A DNA stretch of 64,000 nt from Ancylostoma caninum (lineage: Eukaryota; Nematoda; Chromadorea; Rhabditida; Ancylostomatidae): the NCBI GenBank assembly GCA_037903475.1, contig JBAJFG010000290.1, positions 682,001-746,000 of the forward strand, given 5' to 3'. Below, in pieces: positions 12,401-24,400 of the stretch (the first letter of the stretch is position 1; every line of letters begins with the position of its first letter). A model generated the notes under the pieces. That model had not been told where the DNA came from. It ran no database searches and saw nothing but the letters and a program-made list of their open reading frames with translations. The translations under genes and the position numbers were made by a program.

Positions 12401-15400
12401 AAAGTCAATCACAGAGAAATATGGGACTCTCATTCAGGACAACTGTTTCTGCACATTTTTCACAGCAACGAAAATCTAATAAAAAGTGGTCACAGCTCTA
12501 GACTGCCAGATGTCTCTAAGTCCGCAAATACACAAAAACACTTTACAACATGGGATGGATGATAAAAGGGAAGCATAGTGCATTTTTTGCACAAAGACCA
12601 ACAGCGTTAATGTAGCTGTTCTGCAAAATACTCTGCGTCTCCGCGCTCGCTCCATTATTTACAGCAGAGATGACTAGTTCAATCAAACAGCAGCAGAATA
12701 AATTCTCGTGAATGGAAGCAAAAACTGAAGGACACAGTAAAACGTGCCATCTCAGAAACTCTCCAGTGATTCATACATTTTCGAGAGAACTCCACGCTAG
12801 CGCAATTTTATCATATCATTCGCTGATCGTTACATTCCTTTCCGTAGCACACCACTGGAAAAAAGGCAGTAAAGAAAACGCCCGTCTCGCATTAAAAATG
12901 ATCGATGATGTCCGTTACTCTGAACTTGGGCAAACTCAACAACAACAAATTCCAATTCTGGCGACACTTTTTTCACTGGAATGCACTTGCACGTCAGCCC
13001 ATGATCGCTCGTTCTCGTCTCACTGCATTCGACAACTTTCTAATCGTTTCGCGACACATCCAAACTTTAACCTCGACAAATTCCAGTGGCGTATTTGGCG
13101 TATATTTGGGGACCAGAAAATGGGGCGAGCGAGGAAAAAATAAATAAAAATGAAGATAAAATTAAGCGCATATGCAAATTTGCATGGTTCATAAATACTG
13201 TTGTGCTAAAGCCAGCAAAATTAAATTGGTTTGGAACACAGTGAAAGATAATAAACGACAACTGATCATTCTTTGAACTATACCTAGGACCGAATGAAAA
13301 TCGAATAAGTTTGTTACTTTAATTAACAATCCAGGAAACAATTTGAACATCCAGGTGTTCGATAATGATAAAGCCCTAGAGCTCTTCTTCTCTTTCGTAC
13401 AGCACTATATTGGCCTTCAATGTTGGAACTTTGGAATTTTCCTTTTATTCGAAATCGAATATTTTTGCTTTCGAATATCGAATATTTCGAATAAATGGAA
13501 AAATCGAATGTTCCAACACTAGAGACCAATATAGTGCCGCATGAGAAAAACAAAGAGCTTCAAGGTCTTCCCACTCTCTAACATCTGGATGTTTAAATTG
13601 TTTCCTAATTTATCTATTGAAGCAACAAAAATATTCAGTTTTTATTCTGTCCTTAATATACTCCAAACCATCACCCATAACACATTCCATTAGCAAATAA
13701 TTACGGATAAGAAAACAGATCCTCATAAAACTTAATCCAGACATTTTCCGAAAACTAATCCCTGATCCCTGCCCCTTGCACACCTCGGTTTTTTCCCCTA
13801 TGAAGTTCCTCAACGTCACGCACACTGAATCTATAGATCTCCCACGCTTTACAAAGGCCGTAAGACGGCTGGCCGGCTATACGATGTTGAATGGCATGAA
13901 TCACACGTTTTTGTGGCTGTTTGGAACAACATCTGCTGCAGAGACAGGTCCAGAAACTGGCAAAAAGCCAGCAGTTAAGCATGTTAAACTCGAGCACATC
14001 ACATCGCTACTTGCCAGCTGTTATCATGCAAATAGCACTCGTGTGTAATGTGTTCTCTGAGTTCTATGCCGATCGTGCCATGAGGTACCCGCCAGCGGCA
14101 AAACCGCAATTCAAGAAAATCTTCGCACAAAAAAGAAGAAAGCAGCTTGCTTGCGACTCCATAACATCCAGCTACGATTCACGTTCGACGGGTGCGCAAA
14201 AAGCATCCAGAAAGTCCGCAACACGCTCGCAGTTCTATGTGAAATGGGCAGCATCAGCACAAAACTGGTCCCGCCATAAATGAATCTGGGTCTGGTGGAG
14301 AAAAACGAGCTAAACGCGGTGAATAACGACATAATCGCCTAACGAGCGTCAAAAAACCACACCGCGAGAGGCTAAAGAAACCGAAAGTGACGCCGGAATG
14401 GCGAGGGGTCGTTGCGCGAGGGTCCACACTACGGCGAAGGCCATCCGGGGTCGTGAACTTCCAAGTCACTGACCATCATCAGCTCGAGCTGATCATCAAT
14501 GTCCCTGATCCGATTACGCCGCAAGATTCTCCGACTCGCATCGTGCTTATCGCATATACGAAGGGCTGCAGGGAGCTAGTTGGTCCGGAAATGTTCGAAA
14601 ACACTTTCTTCTGCTTGAAAAACCCTTTCTGTGGGATCCTCTGGAAAAACGGTCTCTATATGTTACCAAATAGAGGTGTGCGATTTTCAAAACCTCAGAT
14701 ACGCCATAACAAACAAGTGCGTTGCGATAGCGCCGCGTGCACGACATCACCTACTAAAACTGAAGATCAATGCGATCGTTTTCAATCAACACCGCTACAT
14801 TCTGTCGATGTTTGCATTTGCGCAAAGACCGGCGGAAACGCGCCACGGAAATTCAACCAACAAAGTCCCCGATCGCAACGGTGTCTAAACGTGGAATAGG
14901 GACCGATCTCTGCCATATACATTAGGGAGCCTACATAACTGCAGAATTCTCCGACGTCATAATACACACGGCGCTGACGGTTAGAAGCGATGAGTTAGAT
15001 AACTCAAGATGGAGTCTTAATTCGATATAATTCTATAGGGGATTATCAGAAATCCATCAGTAAGAGGATTCACACATAAACCAACTAAATTCTATTTAGA
15101 TGATAGAATAATTCCAATAATTCCAAAAAAAAAAATTAGATGAAACGCCCAAATGAGAAACTGGATCCACGTGAGCCCTCCGCAATATGCTTCTGCCTGA
15201 CTAGAGGGGGGGGGGGTCACCTATTGTGAGTTTTAGGCTAACTCATCCTGACGTTTGAAATTGAAGTCGTTGCTATTTTCCATCATATCAAAGATCATCT
15301 CCATAATTAGTGGAAGAACAGAATCTGTGTGAGCAGCTGTGAACAATTTTATGCGTAAAATGTTATAAAACCACGGGGAATCCTTATGTTTTGAAGTTTT

Positions 15401-18400
15401 TGAAGGTTTCTCCTCGCCGAAAGTTTCGAAACTCTTGGCGAGTGAAGGAGACGATGGTGTATTATCATGAATACGCCGTAACTGTTGTGTGTTTCTCACT
15501 ATTGTCACACATTTTCTCATTTCGTCACTTCCTCAGAATCCTCCAAAAGTAGTTCGATCGCAAGTGAAACATGCTCAACCCAAGCTTGTGAACAACATGC
15601 CGTCGCCTTTTCTTATCCATGAGTTGCCCGCCCAAAGCTTGCCGACAACTTGCTAAACAGTCATTCGTTAGATTTGCAAGGTGTAGACATGCTTTCGGTT
15701 AACAAACTTGTCGACAGGAGAAGCCGAAAACAAGTTGTGAACGAGCTTTGGGTTAAATTTCAGATGCAATCAAACATGTTTTGAGGATTCTGAGTCAGAG
15801 CATTTTGCGTATACACTGGATCTTTTCCACTGCTACCCGTTAAGCAGTACGACAAAAAACTCAATGTTGATTAATCTGCATGTGTGCATGCGCCAATTTT
15901 TTCCAAGTTATCTATTGGCCGTGACATCATGCCAATACGATTTTCTTCCCTGTGATGGAGTACTTTACAACAAATCACTTCTCACTCGTTCCATTAAACC
16001 TTAAAGGTGAGACTAATAACAATTAAAAACTGAACTTGCAGAAAATTCCGCACAAAACCAAACACCGAACATTCATTGACGTCTGTGGACGCCGACAAAA
16101 AGCAGACAATCAAATTCGCAGGTGATGAAACAAAAAGCGACAACGAAACGAAACAAATCACACTGAAACCAAGTGTCCTTGAGTCAACTCGACAGCTCTT
16201 GCAATTCAACTGCGAAAATTCCTCGTGGATCTGTAGTGTGTCGTGACAACTTGTCCACTTCCTCAGTGTCTAGAGTTGTCACGACACACTTCTCAGGCTC
16301 CATATAATCGTTATACTCTTTCAATTTTATACTCATTACAGACTGCCTGGTCATTCATTGTTCCCTTCATAAATCTTGTTTTTTATTGGACAACTAATTA
16401 GCGATTTCCGCGAAAGAACAGCAGCATAACGGCGATAGTGCTGCTACTGCAGCAGCAGCAAAGCAGTAGCAAAAACATGTTTTTGCAAACGCCATCCGAT
16501 CGCAGTTAATCAGAAAAAGGAAGTCGTTGAACACGACGACAACGCCAAAGTGGCTCATCTCAACCAGATGTCACGTAATCTGCATGTGAACAAAATACAG
16601 CTTGCATAACATCACGTATTTCTGCGAATGTCGATGGAAATGACCGTTCTGTGCACGAATTCGCCCACAGTTGAAGGCAGAAAGAAACACAACGCATCAA
16701 ACGTTGATAACCTGCAGAAATGGAAGTAACCTCAAGAGCGTGACCGTTTCCGATTCGAGACGTGCTCAAGGTCTTCCTTGCTACTTTACCGTTCTTTGGA
16801 TATAGGGAGATTTACGGTTTAATGTTACGAATTAACGGATATTTTCATCAATTCACAGAGGGTACTATACGGTAGAAAACAAATAAACGATACAACGCGC
16901 ATATCCTGTAAGCCTATTTTTTTGCAAAAACCTACCCTACTCGCCGACGAGTTCAGAGGCCGCATGTATAAATGAGATTACCTAGGGTAACTGTGTTAAA
17001 ACCATATATTTTAATCATCCTTAAAACAGGCATCAACAAGGTTACCTAGGGTGATCTCCACGAAGAATCCAGGTCCAGGGGAATGTTTCCCCTCTCTGGG
17101 CAGGAACAAAATGGATTTCTTTGTATGTAACATACTTTTTACATTTTTGAGCATGCATAGATTATTTAATGACATTCACAACCAGGGAAAAGAGAAATTC
17201 AATTAGAATCAGTGGCCACATTAAAATCTGATTAATAGGCATTAACGTAAACGTAAATTGATATGCTAGAAGCAAATGTAACGTGACAGGCAACGCAAAA
17301 CTCCCAACTATCAAAGCTCTAACTTATGTTTACACGACAATTACGTTCAACTGTCTTAACTGTCGCTCCTAAAATGTGTTACCGGGAATTCCAAACCAGA
17401 GGCCGGATGCATCACCAAGATTAACTAAAGTAAACGCGTTGACACCAATATAGTTCACCCATCCTTAACATGGGTATCAACACGGTTAGCGTGGGTAATC
17501 TCAATGAGACATCCAGGTCCAGTATAGAATCAGTAACCCTGTATGAAAATTAAACACCAAATGCAATGAAAAGACACAAGCTTAAGCAGAAGGAGGCGAG
17601 GTGCTGTAAAAGCGTAGAAGACCACTCTTTCCGGTAACACATGGCTTTTCTGAGATCATAGAGCGATCCCAGCTGGACAGCCCAGCGTGACCGGAAAAGT
17701 TCTCAGGTTCTTCTCACTCAGATATGACCCACCTTGTTGTCTTTACCATTTCTTTTCACCTTTGATTGAAATGAGTAGTTCAAGGAACTCGTTCACTTCA
17801 GGGGGAGGTAGATCACAACCTACCCGGAACGTTCACGAATTCCGATAGAACTCGAGCTTTGCGGCAGATGCATAGTAACAGCTCCCGCAATGCATGAAAA
17901 AGGAAGAAGGGTAGGCTACAGCACGGGTGCAACGGAACAATAAGATTTCCGCTCCTTATGACGAGCGAGCTGCTCGAGAAGAGATTCAACTTGAGAAACC
18001 CATATTATTCAAGTGGTACAATGACAAAAAGCCCCTAACACCACTGACACTGACTTTTCGAATACGCTTCCTCAGGCGCTCAAGAATACCAAAACGAGGC
18101 TTATCAAGCATAATCGCTCTCACAGTTCATACGTGGTTTCTAAGAAGGCCTACAAAAACCAGATAAACAAAAATCAGACGTCCGTTGTACTTGTGGAAAA
18201 CCAGACAGACGAGGTACGCACTAATATTGCACTGTTGGCTAACAACCCAATTATCCTACGGAAATCGTTCCAGAAAGCCGACCTACTTGAAAACAAATAT
18301 TTTTTCTAGCGAAAGGCAGATAAAAATAGAAATGAGATTCTTTATCGTTAGTATGAAATACGATTGGGCGTTTCTCTCATAATAAAAACTGCCTATTAAA

Positions 18401-21400
18401 ATGGTTAATCTATTTAAATAGAAAAACTGGTTTTTCTCCACCAAGTTTAGAATGATAAGTAGCACAAATATTGATAATTTAAATTTTCATACGTAGGCAA
18501 CTGATTGCCACCAAAAACTCATCTTCAATAGTAAATTTGCACATTTGATTTGCAATTTAGATAATTGTGACGTAGGTGAACGAAAATTTTCCACTGGACG
18601 ATGGGAGCTCTTCGAGTGAGCTTTATACCGAGAGTGGGCGGGGCTGATGAGCTCTGCAATTGGCCAATTGGGTGAATCGACCAGTTGTAGAGCTTGGCCG
18701 CACCCCATTTTCAGGTATAACGCACCACATCAAAGTTCTTCAATAACAGAATTTTTTTTAGGGGTCATCAACGAAGAAAATTTTTTAGATAAACTTTTTT
18801 TTTCCAAATAATGGAGCATGATTGAAAAAAAACCCATCTACGCTAGAATACCCATCAACGAAAGAAACACTCCTTCAGAAAAGAATTACTACAAACCCTT
18901 TAATCCAAAGGGAAGTTCCAAAATGCACGTCAATACAGTAATCAGTAATCGACGAAGAACCTATCTGGAACAGGATTCGAAGATCCTTACGGAATTCTAC
19001 TTTTGCCAATAGGAGGGCTCCCAATAATCAAATTTCCTCCAAAAGTTCATGAAGTAAAAATAAATATATATGATGTTCTGGATGCCAGTCGAGCAAGCAG
19101 AAGATCATTTCACAACTCTAACATAGAACAGGAATATACAGTCCCACCTCAGCTCCAGAAAGTTTCAGGAAAAACATGTGATACTGGTAATACCGGGTAA
19201 TACCGTTAGCACAATTTTCACAGAACTAAGAGATGAAAACTTAATGTGGCACTGCACCAAGTGCTTTCTTAACCGTCATCGCTAGAAAGGGATGAGTACT
19301 CAGTAGCGCTGCTCTTTTGAAAGGTCATACGTGGAGCAAAATAATATTTTGATTGAGACGGCAGTACGCTCGCCGATCTCATTCCAAGCGTAACAATGAA
19401 TCTTCGCAGAAGCCCCGAGGAAGCAAACAAAATAACACCCATTTAACGAACACGTCGCTAATCATCCTGGGTACGTTCAACAATTAAATGCCAATTAAAT
19501 ATAATTTTTAAGCATCGAAAGCACCTATATCATCCTTTCAACAAGCAATTATAGAATCAAAATCTAGGCCAAGGGTAATTCAGCTTGTTTTCACCAACAA
19601 CTAATCCCCATTTCAACGTAAGTTTGCGCGAAAACCGAAGAAAAACCGTCATACGTATACGGATTCGTTGATTTCAGCATTTTCGCCGGAGATGAGTGCA
19701 TGGCAAAAATGCTCAATGAAAAATGCCATTTGCGGCAAACCAATGAGGAATCACGTTTGCATGCGTCGCGAGCAGCTTAAAGCAAACAGAAGGACGACAA
19801 TTAAAAATCAACGAATCCCTTCAAAGAACGGTCATGTATCCCTTCTTTTCGAAAATTCAACTTGTAGAACTGCAAAAGCAAAGCAAAACTTGTAGAATGC
19901 TTCTTCTCATATATTTTTGCTTGTCTGGCAGCGGTTTTTCCTCGCACATCGCAGAAGTAATTAAAGAGTGTCCAGCAAAAGTTTCTTTTCCATAATGACG
20001 AAAAAAAAAGAAAAAGTATGAGAACGAACACATACAAAAGTGCGATTTTAGCGCAAGGTCAAAGAAGAGACGAAAACTATGTAATAATTTGGAGGGAAGA
20101 CACGCCTTAATTGAGTACACTATGGAGAGTTCTAGGAAGTTCTTATAGTACGATGAATCCATAAGCAATTGATATGGATAGACTGCAGAAATCTTTTGAA
20201 TCTCCCAACAGATTGTGGGCGGGAGATGGGACAGAAAATGACCAGAAATTTGCCGTTCAAGGCTTTTATGTATGGCCATGGGTGTTAGATGTAATTTTGG
20301 TTTTACCATTGAAATCCACAAAAAAGTTGCTTTGGAGCGGGGATTATCAGGTATCATCAAGAAAACATCTATAGAAATATCATAAAGCTCAAGCCATAAA
20401 TTCACAATTATCAAGATTTCTTTGATTACGCAGATCTAGATTTCTATTCAACCTAGCAGCAATGCAAACGTTAGTTTTCCTACATAAAAGGAAAGTTCGG
20501 CAAAAATGAATTTTTCGAAGAATATGACATTAATTTGTAGCTAAATCTACACTCCCACCCGTTGACAGCCCTTCTTTAAAACGCCAGCAAATCGCTATTC
20601 CGACATGCTCAAATCGTCAAATTTGCTAAAATCACCTATAAAACTCCGACAACACGTTCCTTTCAGCGCCATAACCTTCTATCGGTTGAATTCAGAACAA
20701 CAGTTCCTTACCATTAAACAATGCTATCTCGCGACGATCAGACCTTTCAAGAGTAAAAGTACTGATCGCTCTCAGATAGCGTACAATGGTAACAAACTTC
20801 TTTCAATCACAACATGCACTTAACAACATAGGGTAAAAAGATGGCAGAGAAGAAGGGAAGGGTTCGCTCGACTTTCAAATGAAAAGCAATCCCTAGTGGT
20901 TATGTAATGAACACATTAAAAAAGAAAATATCAAGACACCAACGTAACCCGCAACATCTGCAGCAAAAAAAGCAAAATTAAGATCTGAAAATGATCGCAC
21001 CTTCTTCGCTCGAATCTTTCGCTTCAACTTCTCTATTCGTAGAGCTTTCTCCGCAGCGATTCGCTTCTTCTCCAATTCTTCTCGAGCACGTACCGCCTCT
21101 AATTCTTTTTCAAACACCTAAAAATATCCATCGTCATCTATCAACCACATTATGAATAGAATATTTCCAATTTCCTGGAACCTTAATCAGCTTTGTGAGA
21201 AAACTAATCAACAAGGAAAACTTAATAAAGACGCTGGCTATTGAGTTCATTAGTTGGTAATCGTGTTGCTTTTTTTCCTAGAAACATGTCTGGCTTCTAT
21301 AACCTACAAATAGTTTATGCATGAGGGCATGTACTACATGACATCAGATGCTAAGAATTCACAAGTTATTGGAGCGGGGAGGGGAGGGGGGAGGCTAGGG

Positions 21401-24400
21401 TAGGATAACACATGCGGGCAATTCTCCTTGTCCTCTTCTGCAAGTGTGGGACTCATTTTATGCAGAATACAACTTAGCTGCGCCACAATCAATCCTCTAC
21501 TTCAAAAAAGCGAACACTGAGGGGGGGGGGGGGGAAGCAGAATTAATGCAAAAAAAAAAAACGGAAACAGAGAATTCACGTTCCAGCACCTGGAATATTG
21601 CCTTTATAGAATGTTATTCTGCTTAACATCCAACTCTTCTATCCACATGAGCCTTTAATACATGAAAAAAGATCCTTGTGGAGAGGCTAAGACTTTTCCA
21701 GTTAACTGCTCCCTAACCCTCCACTCTCAAACGTAAATGACATATTTACTACAGATCCCTCCAGAATTAACGCGGATACAAAGCGGTATGAGAAAAAGAA
21801 AAAGCATCCATCAATAGGGGAACAAGATCCAGATCTAGTAATAGGAAGAAAAAATTGACTCAACGATCGTTATGTCCTAATTTTCGTGGATAAACGAGAT
21901 AGCTACGATACAGATGCTTCTTAGCTAAGCAAAAAAAGGTCCATAAATAATTTATGCGAATGAATTGTTAAATGAGACACAATGATTCGATCGGTTCGAG
22001 TCGTTAATGGTGCAAGAGTGGCACTATCTAAATTACAAGAAATCTCTTCAAGCTCATGGAGAATGATTTTGAGTATAACCTTTTTATGGCAATAGTCAAG
22101 AATTACCAGTTATGTCTCAAAGAAGAAAGGAGCTTCTCAACACATTATTACACCCTTCGCAGAAGCAAAACTTCATTGTGAATAACCGCTTATTGGAAAT
22201 ACACGAGTCTTTATGAATAGGTAGGTGCTCCCGAACGGATCGAAACTGGTAATTACCGTTCTGTAAAGTGCTGCCGTATTTATGAATGTTGCCAAGTGCA
22301 CTGTTAATGCTACTCCCATTGTTCAAACAACAGATCACTCTGCTTAATCCCTTAACATGTCTATGGAATCGCACATAAAGCAAAGAACATAGTGGAAGAA
22401 TACAGCAGGGGAGTGAGTCTTGGATCAGTCAGCAAGCCATGCGCTCAAAAAGCCGATTTCGTAATCCCTAACCAGGGACCTTTCATATTTATACTGCCGC
22501 AAATCTGCCTAATTTTCAAATAGTTCAGACACATTTCCTTTTTAAACATGTTGTAAAGCTGTGCTTCTAAGTTTTTATGCATGCTCCGAACATACGAATA
22601 TTTTACGGCATTGAATCTTGCGCCACGTTCCCACGATTTCCAGAAGGGCAAGAAAATTTAATGATTCACGCGATTAATGACATTAATTTTAAGGATTAAT
22701 TTTAATGATTTTTGGAAAGGCCGCCATCATTCAATCCGCTTGCGTTAAAAACGCAAGCATAGCCTCTCACGCTTGAAACTACTACAGCCACACAGGTTCA
22801 CATTATTTCCAAGCGCTTGCTGTCCTTTTCAGAAAGAAAGGTTCGTGTAATGTATCTGGCTGTATTATCATGCACGGCAAATAGTAATTATTGCAATAAC
22901 TTTCGAGTAACTCGTTCTTGTTCAGAAAAAGTGCACCTGCAATAAGTCGGAGAGGAGCAATCGCATTAGGCAAATGCGATTGTTGTTGGAAAGAAAGAAA
23001 AACAGCTGTTTTGGCGGTCAAGTTCAATGTGTGTATAATGGCTATGAACACATTTCCCTCGAGCAATTTATTTTTATTTTCTCTATTTTTTATAATATAG
23101 TGATGTAAAATCCTGCAATGTCCAGTCATCCAATGATTTGATTAACATCGTCGACTTCATTACAATTTTGAGGTGCACTCTGTTTCCTTTTTTTCTAATT
23201 TAAACATGAAATCTTTTTAAAGGACAAAGTCGTCAACTTGAAATGAGCAAAGCATTGATGGTTTTATAAATGGCTTTCTCGAACCTACATTTAAGGACAC
23301 AAAATGTGACATTAATTTTACAGCAAACGCGATCAGAAAAAAAACCTAATGCCTATAATTTGAGGAATAAACGTAGATGCGAAAAATCGCGTGTGCTGCA
23401 AAGACGCACGTGTAATATGTAATCGTTTCGCGAGAAATTGTCCCATTACTCATTTTAAACCCGAAAGAAAACCAAAATCGATGCATTTTTTCCGTAGCAA
23501 TCGAGTTGACGACTCGAGTTCGCAACAACTCGTTCATCAAATTCAACACTTCTTGATGTCGGCTAATTTCACGTGCTCCCGAACAATTTAATCATACTCC
23601 ATTTGCCCACTGCGCTCGTCAACCCATGTCGCGTGACGAGGCCTTCTTCGCAAGGGCCAAGAAGAGGCATGTGTCAAAAATTTGGTCGTTTCTAGAATTC
23701 CAAAACAGAAATATAGAAGAAAAAGTTGGATGAGAACAACTCCATGTGCAAAAACTTCCATCAAATTCTGGATCTGATGATAATAACGTTTTCTTCCGCT
23801 TCTATTCGCTTCTTCAGTTGAATAATGGTGATTGGAAAAATTTATAGGAGTCTATGAATGGGCTGCATATTCATATTATAGAATGCAGCAGAATGACTAA
23901 TTATATTTCTCGAGAAGCATTGAATTCATGATCATCGTCGAATTATTTCGGGAATCGCTATGGACCACTTCGCGGCAATCCAGGAACAAGAAGACGGCGG
24001 CAAACTTGACCTCCAATGCAGGATGATGTCTACAAGAAAGAATTTCGCACTTTGGCCAGCTCAGAAGAGAATTCTTGGTAGGCAATGTGATCTAATTAAA
24101 GTAACTATGACAGTTCCATCACATGAAAAGGTCTTCTGCAGAGGGCACCAACAAAAGTTGATAAGTGACGAACATTGTCGTTCAGCAACCAGTTCCCATT
24201 CGACCAAAATTCTACCAACAGGACACATACACATGAAATAAAAGGAAGTGCTGCAATCCTACATGAGTCAACTTGACTGTAGCAGCAGAACTGATTCAGA
24301 TTTCAATAGGACCCAGAACAAGAAAGAAAAAACAGTTTTTTCTTTGGCAAAATAAATCTCAAGACCCAGACTAAAACTGAGCTAAAAATTCCAAAATTCA

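Larger units (their letters stand above)
8510..21000 (-). other. Intron 6 (12.5 kb), repeat-rich
   Basis: This gap between exons 6 and 7 holds no exon I can support on either strand. It contains palindromic copies at 9328 (family A), 10284 (B), 11470 and 13279 (C), 15531 (I), 16952 and 17398 (A) and 18617 (D), a hairpin at 16235-16290 and a G11 run at 15206-15216. A somewhat GC-richer tract at about 13.75-14.9 kb has open frames on both strands that could be decayed transposon coding sequence; I recognise no family. Confidence 0.45.

Noticed and set aside
13755..14899. Series of open frames on both strands, up to 170 codons
   Set aside because: The frames shift and overlap without splice sites. 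It may be decayed transposon coding sequence, but no family could be recognised.
19857..20414. 185-codon open frame on the minus strand, the longest in the window
   Set aside because: It lies in the AT-rich intron 6, has a Phe/Ser/Leu-rich composition, no splice sites and no recognised domain; a chance frame is likely.
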